Shown here piece after piece: positions 14,101 to 29,100 of a stretch of DNA of 64,000 nucleotides (positions are counted from its first letter, which is position 1; every line of letters starts with the position of its first letter). Under the pieces are notes generated by a model, which did no database searches, was not told where the DNA came from, and saw only the letters and a program-made list of their open reading frames with translations. The DNA comes from Eretmocerus hayati (Eukaryota; Arthropoda; Insecta; Hymenoptera; Aphelinidae): positions 17,277,736 through 17,341,735 of the forward strand of contig CM056742.1 in the NCBI GenBank assembly GCA_029851415.1, written 5' to 3'. Both the position numbers and the translations under genes were made by a program.

Positions 14101-17100
14101 ACAGTTCGATCTTTTTTGCAACTAGAAAAAATGTGATTTGTGTCATTCCCCGTGATGAAAGTAGTTTCTATAGGCATGTGATAGATATTGACAGTAAATT
14201 TATTTTGATCTAATAATAATCAAAATACAGACGCAACCATTGAATTATTTTCAAACATCGTTTTGTCTTAAGATATTTCATTCCTCTAAACATGTTCAGC
14301 GGATATTGCAGTCGGAGTATTTGAAAAAAAATCGATTTTTTATAAGTTTGTGAAGACTAAATTGAGGGCGTATCTAGGTGCTAATTCAAAAAATTGTCAG
14401 GGTTATTTGGTAACTATTTGGAAGGTCAAAAATATGTACATTTCAAAATTAATCTTGATCTGCTGGATCCATATATTTTTGCGAAGACGCCTAGAAACAC
14501 GATGTTTCTGCGTACCCACGTATAAAACTGCATGCGCGTCTCGTGTGGAAACATTTTTCCAGCATTCGACGCGTAATGTACTATAACCTGTTTACTTCGG
14601 GCCTGATATGTGACTTTTGAAAAAATTTTCTGACACCATAATTCGTCAATTACTAGTCGCAAAATGGAAAAAAATGGCTAAAATGAAAAATTAGAATGTT
14701 CCTATTTTTTTTTGTTTCTCACCCTTTCCTTCGAAATAAATCGTGTAGAGACTTCGTTCTGTCGTAATTTGTCATCGACATTACCATGGATTTTTAGAAA
14801 ATTTTTTTTTTTCAAATTTTTATGTGATATCCAACCAACTTTCAATAGGTTAAAAGTGTTTGTTTTTATTTTTCGTCGATAAGGTAAGTGTGCCTAATTC
14901 GCCCCCCACTATTTTTGTTCTGCTCGCCATTTCAACTCATCTCTATAGTTTTCAACGTATTTTAGCTCATTTTGAAGTTTGTTTCAAGACCTTTGAAATG
15001 AGCTAAGATACGTTTAATTTCAACAAATTGGAGCCGAGATATCTTGATTTTTGCTCAAGAAGATTTTTTGCGAGTTTCCAACAGTGTGTTCCTCATTTGC
15101 CCCCACAGGGAAAAGAGGCCTATTTTCATTAGATTATACGGGTTTTTCGTATAATCGGTGTATTTCGGCTCCCAGACTTCCAAATAAGACGTACTTTAGC
15201 TCATTTTGTAGGCTTTTTTTTAACCCCCTTATAAGCTTTTTGAGGTGAATTGATGCATCCGAGTTTGGAAAAAGACTATAGGAAAAAATTAGGAACACTG
15301 CACGTTTTTTAGTGTAGAATCGGCTAAACATCGAATTTTGCAATTCTGCAAAAAACATTCTAAATTTGGTTGAGATTGGTTGCACCAATTTTGTTTGGCA
15401 TAGCTTTTAGTGACCAACAAAAAAGAAGTCAAAAGTACCAAAAACCACTTTTTTGTTGTAAGAAATGCGCGGGTCATAGAGGATAGGTCCAGAACGTTTA
15501 TTTTCTCATATTTTAACGTAACAAACGTGAAAAAAATGCGCTGCAGCGTCTGCGGGTGCATACATTTGAGAACTTGAATGGGGGCAAATTAAGGAATGGG
15601 GGCAAATTAGGCACAGTTACCGTAATTGTTAGTGATTGACAAGGCAATCTTCAAAACTTTCTTAACAATTCATCGTCAGACAGAACCAACCAGGCCTATG
15701 AGCTCCTACAATTGGAACCAATCTCATACTCCATTCAATATTACAGCTAGTTCAATCTTTCGATTTTCAAACTTTCGCAACTCTTTTTCTAAAACCCATT
15801 AGAAAGATCAGATAAATTTTAGAGTTACATCCGCTGGTCAAATAGAAAATGCATTGATATACATTATTATTTCCAACTCTAAAACCGGGCTAGATAAAAA
15901 TAGCTAATATGAAAAAAAATATCTCAAATTTCCACATTTTTCTCGTTTTACGATTTTTGAATCAACAAGGAATATAAGACATCAGTACATGAATTGCTCG
16001 ATGGAACAAATATAAGATCAGGAGTGTGGAGGAGTTCCAAAGACCATAAGGGAGAATAAGATGCGATTGTATTGCGATACTGATGTTCCACCATCACACA
16101 TTATAGGATTACTTCATGATTCAGAGTAACTTGTAAGTGGAGAATAAGACATGTACATGTCAGTATGATTTACGTACGTAGGCATGACTCTCACAATCAT
16201 TATTTCATCGCAAGCCCATTGTATTACACACAAATTGTCAAACTCGGTGTAAGAAACCATATGTTTTCAAAACCGCTCTCACGAACGATTTATGTGCAGA
16301 AAATCCTCCACGTCAAGGGGCACTTTATATTTGAACTTATATTCTAACGAGCCTCTTCATTACGTAATATCATGACAAGCAATTTTACACGGACAACGAA
16401 AGCCTTACACACATTATATATTAGAATACGACATCATTATTAATATACATACCACTCAAATCCATCAATTATATTGAATTAAATTGAGAAGAGGTTATTA
16501 AATTCCATGATTTTCACGACCATTGAAATAAATTGAATAATCTATTCTGTTGACAGGCGATTTCAAAATTCACGAGGTGGATAAGGTTTCCAGACGTCTA
16601 CACGAGCAATACGGTGATATTGTCAAGGTCGAGGGTCTCTTGAATCGTCCTGATATGGTTTTCGTTTATGATGCTGATGAGATCGAAAGAATTTTTAGAC
16701 AAGAAGAGAGGATGCCACATAGACCAAAAATGCCATCACTTGATTATTACAAGCATCATCTGCGCAAGCATGTTTTTAGCGGTAATCCTGGTGTCATCGC
16801 TGTGTGAGTTAGATTTCATTAATTTTTTTCTAGAAAAATTCATATTGGCTCACAGCAGTTGTCAAGAATTTTGATACCCAAATGTTTCCTAATATACCGG
16901 ATAAGTACACTTTTTTATGCTAGGAAATATTTTTCAAAAATAGTTTCAAAAATATTTTAAAACGGTGAGACATTTGATGATCATTGACATGACCAAGGTG
17001 AAAAATCTCTTTGCAATTTTAAAACCCACCGAAGGTAATTTTTCATCATTTATATGACAAGATTTGCGATATGCCAGAAAATACTTGTGAAAAGATAGAT

Positions 17101-20100
17101 TCTGTTTTTGATCCCCCCCCCCCTCCCTCCTTTCTTAAGCTATGAGTTATCATAACGAGAGATGTCATGTTTGAAAAAATACCCATACTCAAGATTTTCA
17201 TCGATGAGATCTTTTCGTTATTTTTGGATTTCATTCACAGCAGACGTTCTCAAAATTTCTAACGTACCATAGAAAATTATTGGTCTTGCAAAAAATCATG
17301 CGCATCACAAAAATTTGAAGAATTTCCGAGCAAATATTTGAACCAGACAACCATAAAAGTGATTCGAAGAAAAAACTTGTATCTTACTTTAGAAAAAAAA
17401 AATCAAAAATCAGCCAAGTGTGCAACTCAATAACTTTTTTTCTAACGATTTTCAATATTGACTTTCGATGTAGAATAATTCCCAAGAAAAACTCCATGTT
17501 TTTTTCAATAAGCAAGAAGATGATCCCGAAGCAAGTATTGTGGATGCATTTGAGAAAATTTCGTAACAATTATTCATCAAATCGCAGTCTCAAATCTTCA
17601 TGTCAAAAGTAGCAAAAATAATTTAATAATCTCTAAAAGAGGTTTGAACTTTTGATCGGTTGTAAACACATCAAACATGCCTACAGTCCAATTAAATATC
17701 AATCACCATATTCAATCCGAAAATCACGTATGATTCAATCGTATTCACTTCTCGCGTATTCAACTCTCTCACAGCTATCCATATAAGTTACTCAATACCA
17801 AGATATGAGCTCTTACGATTTCCACTTATACACCATTCACGCTCTATAACGCCTCTTTAAAAAGCTCTCCAAACTTGATTTGCTCGTGCGAAAATTTTCT
17901 ATCCAAGACAGAAGATAATAAATTCGGACTCTGGTAGTCAAGAACTAAACTCGTGACTATCATTCTGTCTAAGCTTTACTTGCTTTTACAATGAGGATAT
18001 ACCTACCTATATGCAATAGGTTCATACTTTGTGCTTTCGCGTTATTCGAGTTATGAAATGTTCTTTTCAAAGGCGTGAGAACTTCTGTAATGTGTACAAA
18101 TTTTTTTTTCCTTTTGCTCAATGTCTATATTCTAGTTAAATATGTACTGTACATACTTTATTCATAGCTATCTATCAAAATTCGAACACCTATCATAGAA
18201 ATACCCTATAATCAAGACACAACAGTAGACAAGATCACTATTTATCATCGTTTAGATATAGAGCAATAAAAAAAACATTTGTCGAATTTACATCAGAACT
18301 GTTGTTTTCGCGATTACTTCACTCTACAGTACCTAAAAAATGAATGAATAATGGAAAGTAATTTCGCGTATCTGTACGATCGTGTACGTATAAAATTGTA
18401 TAGCCAACATCAATTCTAGATCGACATCGAAAGTTTCTTCCTACTTTCATCGAAATTCTTTTATCGAACAAAAATCGGATTCGGGTAAATCCTTTGTGCC
18501 TATCCTACAAGAGTGCTCCTAGCGATTATATGAAAAAGTTTTTTTTTTTTTTTTTATAGATTTCACAAATCGACGAGTGTCACCGATCAAACGGACAATC
18601 ATCCAATCTAAAATTTAGTCTTGACACGAAAATTACCAAAAGAGCTTTGTTGTGGTCTATCCCCACACCAATCCAGACAAATTACACACTATACAAAACC
18701 GGTTCTACGATACTTTAGGCTCTATATCTTTAACCGCGCAGAGCTCCCGGCAAATTTTGTAATTATACACAAATAAACATTTGCTAACGTATACCTTTAC
18801 CGCATTACAGATATTTCACTCTATCATAAAAGTGGGCGTGCCACACTCGTAACTTTATTACCTTGTAATTCGAGATATACATCATCACTAATGTCGATAA
18901 CACATAGCTACCAAAAATTGTGCCACTCGTTCATTACGTGCTCGCTGAAATCGAATAAAGTAAGTGTACCTAATTTGCCCCCATTCAATATCTCGAATGA
19001 ACGAACTCGCAGAACTTATCACGCATTTTTCTTATGATCCTAAGTGGCTTATGCGTTTCATGATTTTTGCAAATCCTGACTTTTTCCTTCTCGTACAGTT
19101 AAAATTACGCCACAAAAGAATGGCTCAACCAATTTCAACGTACCTCCGGTTCATTTTCTTCGTCTTTGTTCGAACTTTGAAATTCTTCCTGCAGAGTTTC
19201 AGAATTTAATTCAGAATTAATTTCACGCTAATGTTACTAAAGAAAGGCAGTGTTCCTAATTCCCCTTCCCCCCCCTCATTACCTTCTTCTTGATTTGCTC
19301 TTCGAGCCATGAAAATTCATTCGTTGAAGTCAAGAAATATGAAAGAGTGTAAGAACAAGCTGCTATAGCAGAGCTTATTTTGAAATTCTGGGACCCGACA
19401 TATCCCGATCTTACGAAAACCTTCTATATATTTACCATGGGAACAGGCCACCATAAATACTTGTGGGGGTAAATTAGGCGCACATTCTTTTGATTTCGGG
19501 AAAAAAACTTTTTATGGAATTGTTATAGTTCGGTTTCACTTGATCAAAATCAATCTTACTTTAGCTTATTTTAAAGATTTGAAAAAAAAAACTTTGGAAC
19601 GAGCTTAGCTAGGTGCGAAAATATCGAAATGGGCCAAAGTCTTGAGCAAAACAAGAACAGCAGGGGTAAATTAGGCACACTTACACAGTGGGTCTGAAAG
19701 GCGAGAAAGGTAGAGGTTCAGGGGGGGGGGGAATTCCTGTGAGGTATACATGGTTCTAGATACCTCCAGGATCACTTTTTAAGAAGAATCAAAATCATTC
19801 CTCGGTGGATTTTAGAATAAATTCATTTATTCGAATTTTCCATCATTTATTATAGGTTGAAAATTGTCTTCTTCCCGGTTTTACGGTTTCTTCGTGGTTT
19901 TTCAGTGATGAGTCGGAAGGGATGGGTTTTATTGAAAAATGAATCCACAAATTACTGTGCTCTCATATATGGGAAAATTGGATCCACCTTGTGTAATTCG
20001 GAAAATTTCAGGAAAAAGTGCAAGGGTTTACAAGGCTACAGCGATGTTTTTCTTTTCTCTGAAAAATCTCACAGTTTCTGTTCCTCATTTCTGGATAGAT

Positions 20101-23100
20101 GTGAACAAATGATCTTGTAGACTTTTAAAAGATCTATAAAAAACTATCTCACTTGTTTTTCGAAGAAAGCCATCCCTTCTGACTGATTATGGAACAACCA
20201 CGACAGAGACGAAAAACCACGATTGAGGCAATTGTTTACCCACCATTCATAATGGAAGAATCGAAAAAATTACTTTTCGATCGACTGAGCGTAAAGTACT
20301 GCTTTACAGTGCTTTACGCGCACGGTAGTTTTCGTTTACTTTACGCCCAGTCGATCGAAAAACGTATTTCGATACTCGGGCGTGAAGTTTTTTTGCTTTA
20401 CTCGTGCTAATTTCGACCCTCGCCAGGGCTCGGGCCGAAAACAATCACTCGAAAAGCAAAACCAAACTTCCCACCCTCGAATCGAAAAATACTATTTTGG
20501 CATAGTGCGACTAAACGTCCATTTTTCCTCCTGGCTCAAATCAGAAAATTGACGTTTAGTCGATCTGATACCAAAAAGTAGTATATACGCACCTCACTCG
20601 TCGGGCCGTTTTGGGGCACTGGGAATCTTTTCCCCTCGTTACACTCGGGGAAAATTGATTCCCATGCCCCAAAATAGCCTAACCTCGCGCATCTGTGCAT
20701 AATGTTCGATATTTTGAAATCCACCAACGAAAGATTTTGATCCTGTTTGGTTAATGATTATGGGGATACCTAGAATCACAACTAACAGGATTCTTTTTTC
20801 TTTCTGAACCTTCAACTTTCCCGCCTTTTCTTACTTATTTAATCTCATTCCATTCATTTATGAATGTAGGCCTGTATTCATAAACTAATGAAATTGTTCT
20901 CACAAATCGTTTACATTCCCTGACTATACCAAAAAAAGCACTAAATTCTATACATTTATCTCCAACAAACCTCCTGAGAAAGTTTTCTCTTTATCACATT
21001 TGTTCGGCCTTTCCTCCAGTCTGTAATACATAACATATGATGCAATTTTTCTGGCATACTTTACGGAAAGCTCGAAAAAATTCTTCAAGTCTATTTGTAG
21101 CTATTATGGAACTACCTATGACAAATAGCAATAGGTCAATATATGCACAATGAATAATATTTTTCGCACGTTCGAGTGCAATCGTTGTTCGCGTGAGTTT
21201 TGACTTTTGAAGACAAATTGAATGGACGATGTACAAGTGATTGGTTAAACAGAGATATACGCCTATTTGTCAATTTTGGAGTGGTAGAATACACATGTTT
21301 TAGAAGTAGGCGTGTGATTGAGAGATGTAAATAAACATTGTGTCAACAGCCATGGAGAGGGTTGGTACAACTTCCGTAGTAAGGTGCAACAGGTGATGTT
21401 ACAGCCACGAACTGCGAGAATGTATATTGGTGCTATTGATGAAGCCAGCCAGGCTTTCCTTGGCAGGTATGTACGTAGAAATACATTTCATTGCGTCATG
21501 TTGAGAATGGATAACATTGTCAAGTTATGATTGGATAATAAAATATTTTTCTTCGAGGAATTTTTATTGACTTTGGGCCTAATCTAATGTCTTCAACCGT
21601 GAGAAGGTCGAATTTAGCATTCAAGTCGATGTATTCTACTGTGACCAAATTTTGAAGAATCATTGATCCAAAAAATCCAGCGCCACTCAAAAGTAGTATG
21701 TTTACAAAAAAGTAGATTTTAATAATAAAGTAGTGACTCAACTCCAAAATAATATTTTATACGGCTCAACGCGCAAACTGCGTGTTTTCACGTCTCGCCG
21801 TATAAATAGGCATATGCGTTTCGTGCCAAAAACTTTGTTCTTCGCGATAACTCTGTTCGTGAAGCCGACGTTCAACAAAGTTATCGCAAAGAACAAAGAT
21901 TTTTGGCACTCGGCGCATAATATACTATTTCGATCCACTGTGCGTGAAAGTGCACTTTACACACAGTTTGTCGATTTTTACTCGCGCAGTTCATCGAAAA
22001 CCATAGTTAGATATACTGGCGTAAAACCTATTACCCGGACGCGAATAAAACGCTTTACACCCTTGTATCGAAATGTACTATTTTGACATACTGTGCTGAA
22101 AAGACCCTTTTCGCAATGATTTTCCCTCGGATTTTCCAATTTCTCTCACAGTTTGTCGAGGAACACAGTTTGAAACACGAGGGTAATAGTGGATTTCGCA
22201 CCGAGCTTGTGAGGTTGTAGCTCGCTTCTGAGCGATTGGTTTTCAGCCCGAGCCGCAGGCGAGGGTCGAAATAATTGTTCGGAAGCGGGGAACCTCATGA
22301 TTGAGGCGCGAGGTGCGAGAGAGAAAGGAAGAGGACTCCTTGTCTTTTCTCTCTCTTTTTCGCAGAGAAAATTCCACTTACAGAGAGGCCCACCTCTTCC
22401 CTCCTCTATCTGTAATATCTCTATGCGGTAAAGTCGCTCTTCGCGCCACAGTCAAGTACGGCGCGCTCGCCTCATTCATAGGACAGAACTTCAATTTTCG
22501 CCATCAGTGTCCATTTCCGGTATGATCAATTTTGAATTTGCCGAAGCCGCACGATCTTCCATGAATTCAGAAGCTCGTGCGTAAAGCAATTGCTTTACAC
22601 ACGCTATGCGTAAACCACTGCTTTACATACTTTTTTGGTGCTTTACGCACTAACTCTACGCTCAAGTATTATGAAATAGTGCGAGGCGCGAAAGTTATTT
22701 TTCGCAATTTTGTAGGCACCCAAACATCGGAAAATTGCGAAAAAACTTTTTCTCGCATCCAAGTGATGGGTTTCCGGACTGAGCCGTAGACAAGGGTCGA
22801 AATCATCTGAATGATGCCTAAATAGAACATTCGATACAAGGAAAATAAGGTTTACACCCGTGTATCGAACTGTGTTTTTTGAAAAAGAGAAAGTGGAAAA
22901 TAAAAGCGTTTTAATTAGTGCGAAGAAGATACTTTCTCACATAGTGTGTCAAAAAATAGTATTCGATACTCGGACGAAGTGGTTTCCGCATTCTCGTGAT
23001 AATTCCAACCCTCGCCTTCGGCTCGGACTGGAAAATATCACTCGCTGGACGAAATTCAACGATCCCGCCCTCCTATCGAAATGTACTGTTTCAAATCCTC

Positions 23101-26100
23101 GAGATGATTCCGATCCTCGCCTATGGCTCGGGACAGAAATTCATCACTCGGACGTGAAAACAAGTTTTTACTCCCTTGTACCGAAATGTACTGATCTGAT
23201 ACATCGTGCGTAAAAGTGTAGTTTACGCACAAATTGCCGACTTCTACTCAAAATTCATCAAAAAGTATATTAGTCCCATACACGGGAGTAAAACCTATTT
23301 TTACACCCTTGTATCGAAATTTAACATTGGAGTATCAAACGAAATGAGGCGGTTGCTATTGTTAGCCCTAAGTTTATTATTTATCTTGAGTTTGCTGTTC
23401 GAAGCCAATTTTTTCATTTTTTTCCAGAGAGATCAACGAAATGGCAGCTAAGTGACTGATAAAGTCAAAAGTTGTGTTATCCATTTTATGGTCGAAAATA
23501 ATCAATCAAATAAGATAGATTAGTAGTGAACGAGCTATCAAAGCACGGACATACGAAAATTATATCTTCAGCGACGATTTCAAAAAGTGAGCCTCTAAAA
23601 TGGTGTTGCATCAATTGATTAATTTGACAACCTTCGAAGTTCATTACATTAATGATAGAAAATGAGTCTCAAACGATTTCAGTTACCATTGATTCAATCA
23701 AAAATTACTCACGAATAATAAAAGTTTCTGAATTATAGAATTTCGAAACGTTCACCAAAGCTTGATTCGTCTCAAGGTTTGAATGGAGAACCATCGTACG
23801 AATGTGTAGTTTACTGGTTCTCCTCAAATTTTCTCATTGCGTAATGAACGTCATTATACATTAGGAGTCGTATCATGTTTATAATGGTAATCTTATGTCT
23901 GCAAACATTATGATGAAAGCCGATCTGCCATAAAAAAAAAGAAAGGAAGCCAGAAATCAGAAAATATTGTTAAATTGAGAATTGAGCATCCAATTTGAAA
24001 TAATATTTCTGATACTGTATGTACAAATATAGCAATCATCCATACTCTTTCAATCATCTGCAAAGTGGAATATTTGCAATTTTTCGAAAATCATACGATC
24101 ACTAGGTGACTGTATCGATTTATTGAAATTATCTGTTACAGGATCGAGCGGATAAAAGACGAGTTTGACGAGGTACCCGGAAATTTTCTAAGCGAAATCC
24201 ACAAGTGGTCTCTAGAATGTAAGTTTTGCGTAGATCAAGTGCTCCAGATATCCATATTTAGTTGTCTGCCCCCGTGACATAATTTATATGTTGATGTTTT
24301 TCATGAATTTTACATTTACGATATTTATGTAATCAATATTAATTTTGCATGTATGCTAATTTATCATATCGTATGTATTAGGGGATGTGGATATTAGTGT
24401 CCTACTACGCCCACCTATGTCGCGGTTACAAAATCCATCAGTCATGAAAAAATGCATTTTTTCTTCCATGAGTGATTTATATGTTTGTTTTCTCATTAGC
24501 AGAAACCTATATTGACCTATATCCATTACAAATAATGTATAATATTAGATATCTAGAGCACCGAGATTGAATAACCATATTGGACAAACGATAACATGGT
24601 ATTGGTTTCCATGTTCACCAAAACATTTCCCTGATATTACAGAATGGTTCCTATCAGAATCTTCTTCTTCGGACTCTAAAATTTTCGTGTTTCATTTTTT
24701 TCTGTGATGATTTTTTATTGAACCTACCTATCTTTAGTCTGTGATGTTTCTTGTATTAATGGATATTTTTGGGAATTTTTTTAATTTCTCTGATGCATCA
24801 CACTAAAATGATTACAAGTAATTGGAATTACTTTTTACCCCTAGCGGAGACAAAATAAGTAGTAAACAGACAAAAAGTGTCCTTCGATTTTCAACTTTTT
24901 TGCGTATAGTAACAAAGACAATGTGACGTTTGAGACATTTCACTTGAATATTGACAGAAAGTAACAAAAACATTCAATTTTTTGTGCAGCAATTGCAAGA
25001 GTGGCATTGGACGTTAGATTGGGCTGTTTAGACGAGGAACATGCTCCAGCCGAGACTCAAGAGCTAATTGATGCGGTGCTGACATTTTTCAAAAACGTTG
25101 GAGTGCTCGAGCTTAAAATTCCATTCTGGAAGCTTTTTAGCACACCAACTTGGAGAAAATACATCAATGCGTTGGATGTCATTTTGAGGTGATTCCTTTC
25201 TTTTTATTCTAATGATGAAAATTATTGCCTAACACATATTCAAAAATATGAATATTATTTGGATCTCGCAGTTCAATTGTATAAATCTGTAATAAAAATC
25301 CTTCCCCTTTTTTTTCGAATTTCATAAAATTCGATGTTACATACAATTTCAATCAATCAATAAAATATTTCTTTTCAGGACAACTTCTAAATACTCAAAG
25401 GAGGCTTTGGAAAGAGCAAAACTATCAAACAAAGAGAAAGAAGAATTATCATTACTCGAGAGAGTATTACAAATCGAAGGCAATACTCAACTCGCAACGA
25501 TTCTCGCTTTCGATCTTTTCCTGGTCGGAATTGATACGGTAAGCTCTACCATCACAAATTCCTATCGCTCTTTTACCAAGAAACCAATTATCTCACACAA
25601 AAAATTTCAAAGTCAATTTTATAAAGTTACGTAATTCAAATCGATGATCAAAGTCTTTTAAAACCTACGTATAAATTTTCAAACACTATAAACTAAATTC
25701 CAACTGTTTTTTTCTCTCAATATCAGACATCGAATTCCGTCGCATCGGTACTATACCAAATGGCTCAACATCCAGAAAAGCAAGAAATACTATACGATGA
25801 GATAAAAAATGTACTACCATCTAATGGAAAAGTTGACTCATCACATGTGGATCAATTGAAGTATTTGAAAGCCTGTGTAAGAGAAACTCAAAGGTGAGAA
25901 GATGTTTTTCTTTCATTTCGAATGGGGAAATTGGGATTGTGTGCGAGACGCTTGATTTTGCGCGCAAAAAATCCATTATACGCAACTCTGATGTGCGGTT
26001 GCTGCTGTTGCCTTTTACCACAAGACGATTGCGTGGCACTTTTTTCTTATAAATTCGTAATAGTGATCCAATTAAACTTTCTCGTTCGATGAAATTTCCT

Positions 26101-29100
26101 TGTTGTTCAATTGCCGAGGGAGAGAAACTTTTATATGGATGCATATAAAATTGTTTGTTTAATAAATTATCTTGGTGAGAATTGTAAATTATTGGGCAAC
26201 GCTATAATTCGTGATGTAAGAAATTTTTTTCAAATGTAGTGGTTGATGCGGGCTATATTTTAAGAATATAAAGGTCTCGTTAAGGGAACAACATATTTTG
26301 AGCACTATTACAAAGACTGCAAATATCCCTGGTTTCACAAATATAATCTTGATAGAAAAGCCATAGTTACAATAAACCGCCTTCGAGCAAATCATTACAG
26401 CCTTGGAGAATCACTTTTTCGTTTTAAATTCATTGATAGCCCAAGTTGTATGTGTGGGCATGAATTACAAGATATTGATCATATTATGTGGGAATGTCAA
26501 AATTTTGATCAAGAGAGAATTAAATTAATAGATTCATTGAAAGAAAATGGAATACAGCTTCCAGTGAGTATGAAAACATTGTTGGTAGAGCCCACACAGC
26601 GCACTTGTAAGATCATCATTAAATTTCTTGAAAACTGCAAATTGAATGTGTAGAATAGTTGTAAATTAGTGTGTAAGAATCTAATATGTAAAGGAATTTC
26701 ATGATTGTAGCTGAATAAGCCTAGGAAAGGGTTGAAAAAGCTTAATAAAAAAAAAAATAAATATATATATTTTAAGAATAAGGATAATATTTATGTAGAT
26801 TTATAAGTTATATCGTGTTTAAGATATTGAGTATGTTGTTTTACTTTTTAAAGGATGTATCCTGTGGTGATTGGAAATGGACGATGCATGACTAGCGATA
26901 CAGTCATCAGTGGCTATCTAGTCCCCAAAGGAGTGAGTTCTGTTTTTCTCAATATGGTCATTTCTGTATAAAACGTAAAGTGAAGTAAAATTGAATCATA
27001 TATAGTTGATACACTCGGGCAAATTTTTTACCGTAACTGGTCAAATAGCTTTGTTGTTCAATGATTCAAGTTAAGTTATTTTTGTAGGAAGTACTTTTGA
27101 TTCATCCAAAGTAAATCCTCGGGATTTTTTATTTTTTTATTTTATGATTGTGGTTAAGGTCACAGTTTTATCTTTATCCTCCAAAAACCGTAACAACTTC
27201 CTCACGTGTCACGCTCGTTGGCAATTTCATATGTAAAAATGCGCACATATTGTGCCTCGAAAAGGTTTTCAAAGACAAAACGTGCATGATAATCAGAATG
27301 TTATGCGATAGTAGCAAATAACGTGCAGCTCTGTAATTTCTGAAATCAAGATCTTTTCCGTAAAATCTTGAACCGTTCACCTAAACCAAGGACATGAATC
27401 CAATTTTTCGCGAACTTATGGCCCTTTGTTCTTCTGGATTTTTATCCCAATGATGTGGAATATAATAACGAAAAAATGTTAAACGTGCTAATCGTACCAC
27501 TGTTTCAATATATCAACTACAATACAGTGGTCAGATCAACTGTATGTAGTCTCGAGTGTCTTTATCGCAAATTTTTGAAATCAGCATGTTTATATAGCCT
27601 TGGAAGAGTTCATGGACCAATTTGTTATTTTCAAAACAATGCCTTAATTGCATTTAAATTTCCAATAAAATAAAAAGTTGGTAGACTGTTCGAAAATGTA
27701 TAATGCGCTGTGAATTTTTCCAGGTGCACGTAGTGTTCCAGCATTATGTGATAAGCAACGAAGAGAGATATTTTCCTAGGGCAAATCAATTTTTACCTGA
27801 ACGTTGGATGCAAAATGCGACCTGTGGCCTTGATGCACCTAAACATGCGTTTGCCTCGTTACCTTTTGGATACGGTAGACGTATGTGCCTCGGAAGAAGA
27901 TTCGCTGAGCTTGAAATTCTTATACTTCTTGGCAAGGTGAGCATATATTCAACCGTTTTAACACGGGCCTTACTTCGGCACATAGAAAATTTGTTCTATT
28001 CTTTATATCTGAATAATTCTTGTAGGGTTTGGATCTTCAAAGGCTCAAGCAATTTTTCTGAATTTTCTTAAATTTTTCCTCGTTTTTCCTTCAGTGCATA
28101 TCAAAGTTATCGCCTATTCATTGTTATCTTCTGAATATCTTTCTCATATTGATTTTCATATTCGAAATTTGGTCATATCCAGTGTTGACGAATTACGTGG
28201 CCGATAATGTGAGCAGCTCTATATAATTATCTTGTATTACGATAGATTTTGATTATTTGCGAGCAGAAAACATTATTTTTGCAGGAATGTTTGCATGACT
28301 TTTGAGAGCAATAGATCAGAAAGAGATAAGTATTAAAACATTTACCGCAGAATCTGATTTTGTAGACTCGAGCTGATTTCGATCTCGATTTCGGTCAGAG
28401 CCAAAGGTGATGGTCGAAGAGGGCCGATGTATGAAGCAATATTTTGACTTGAATCAAATTCATTCATTCATCAGGATCTCGATCAGGATGGATTGGGAAT
28501 TGTTTTTTTTGGAGTTCTCGTTGAATTGATAAAAAATTTTGGACACGATTCGCTTAATTTACATTGACTTTATTGAACTAAGTAGATATTAGTCACTGTC
28601 TCATTTCTTGATCTTTGATGGTATTGTTTTCAGCCCTGAATTTTGAATTCTCAACTCAACGAAATTACGAAATTTGTGGACTTTTAATGTGACTTTTCAG
28701 CATTCATGCAAACTTGCAATCTGATCCGGCTTTATCGAAGTACTCTCGCTGAAATTCCAATGGATGTTTGATAATTAATCATTTCTAAGCTACTAATCTA
28801 TTTGATTAATATTTTATCCGGGTCACGTCATACTTACCGCACACTTTAGAATCTCAGATAAAATTGTTAATCCTTGTTCTTCACAATGTTCGGCAGCTTT
28901 GCGAATGCATTGATCATCCTGAAAATTTTTTTTACCAAATTATGCATTTTTATTTGTGTATAGTCCAATCATGGGCTAATGTTTACAATTAACCATGCTC
29001 CATAAATTGACGGAATTTCTCATTTTCTTTCAAGCCAATAACGTGTGATTATAGAATTTCAAGTGGTATCTCGAGTGGTATTGAGAATATCATTTCCACA

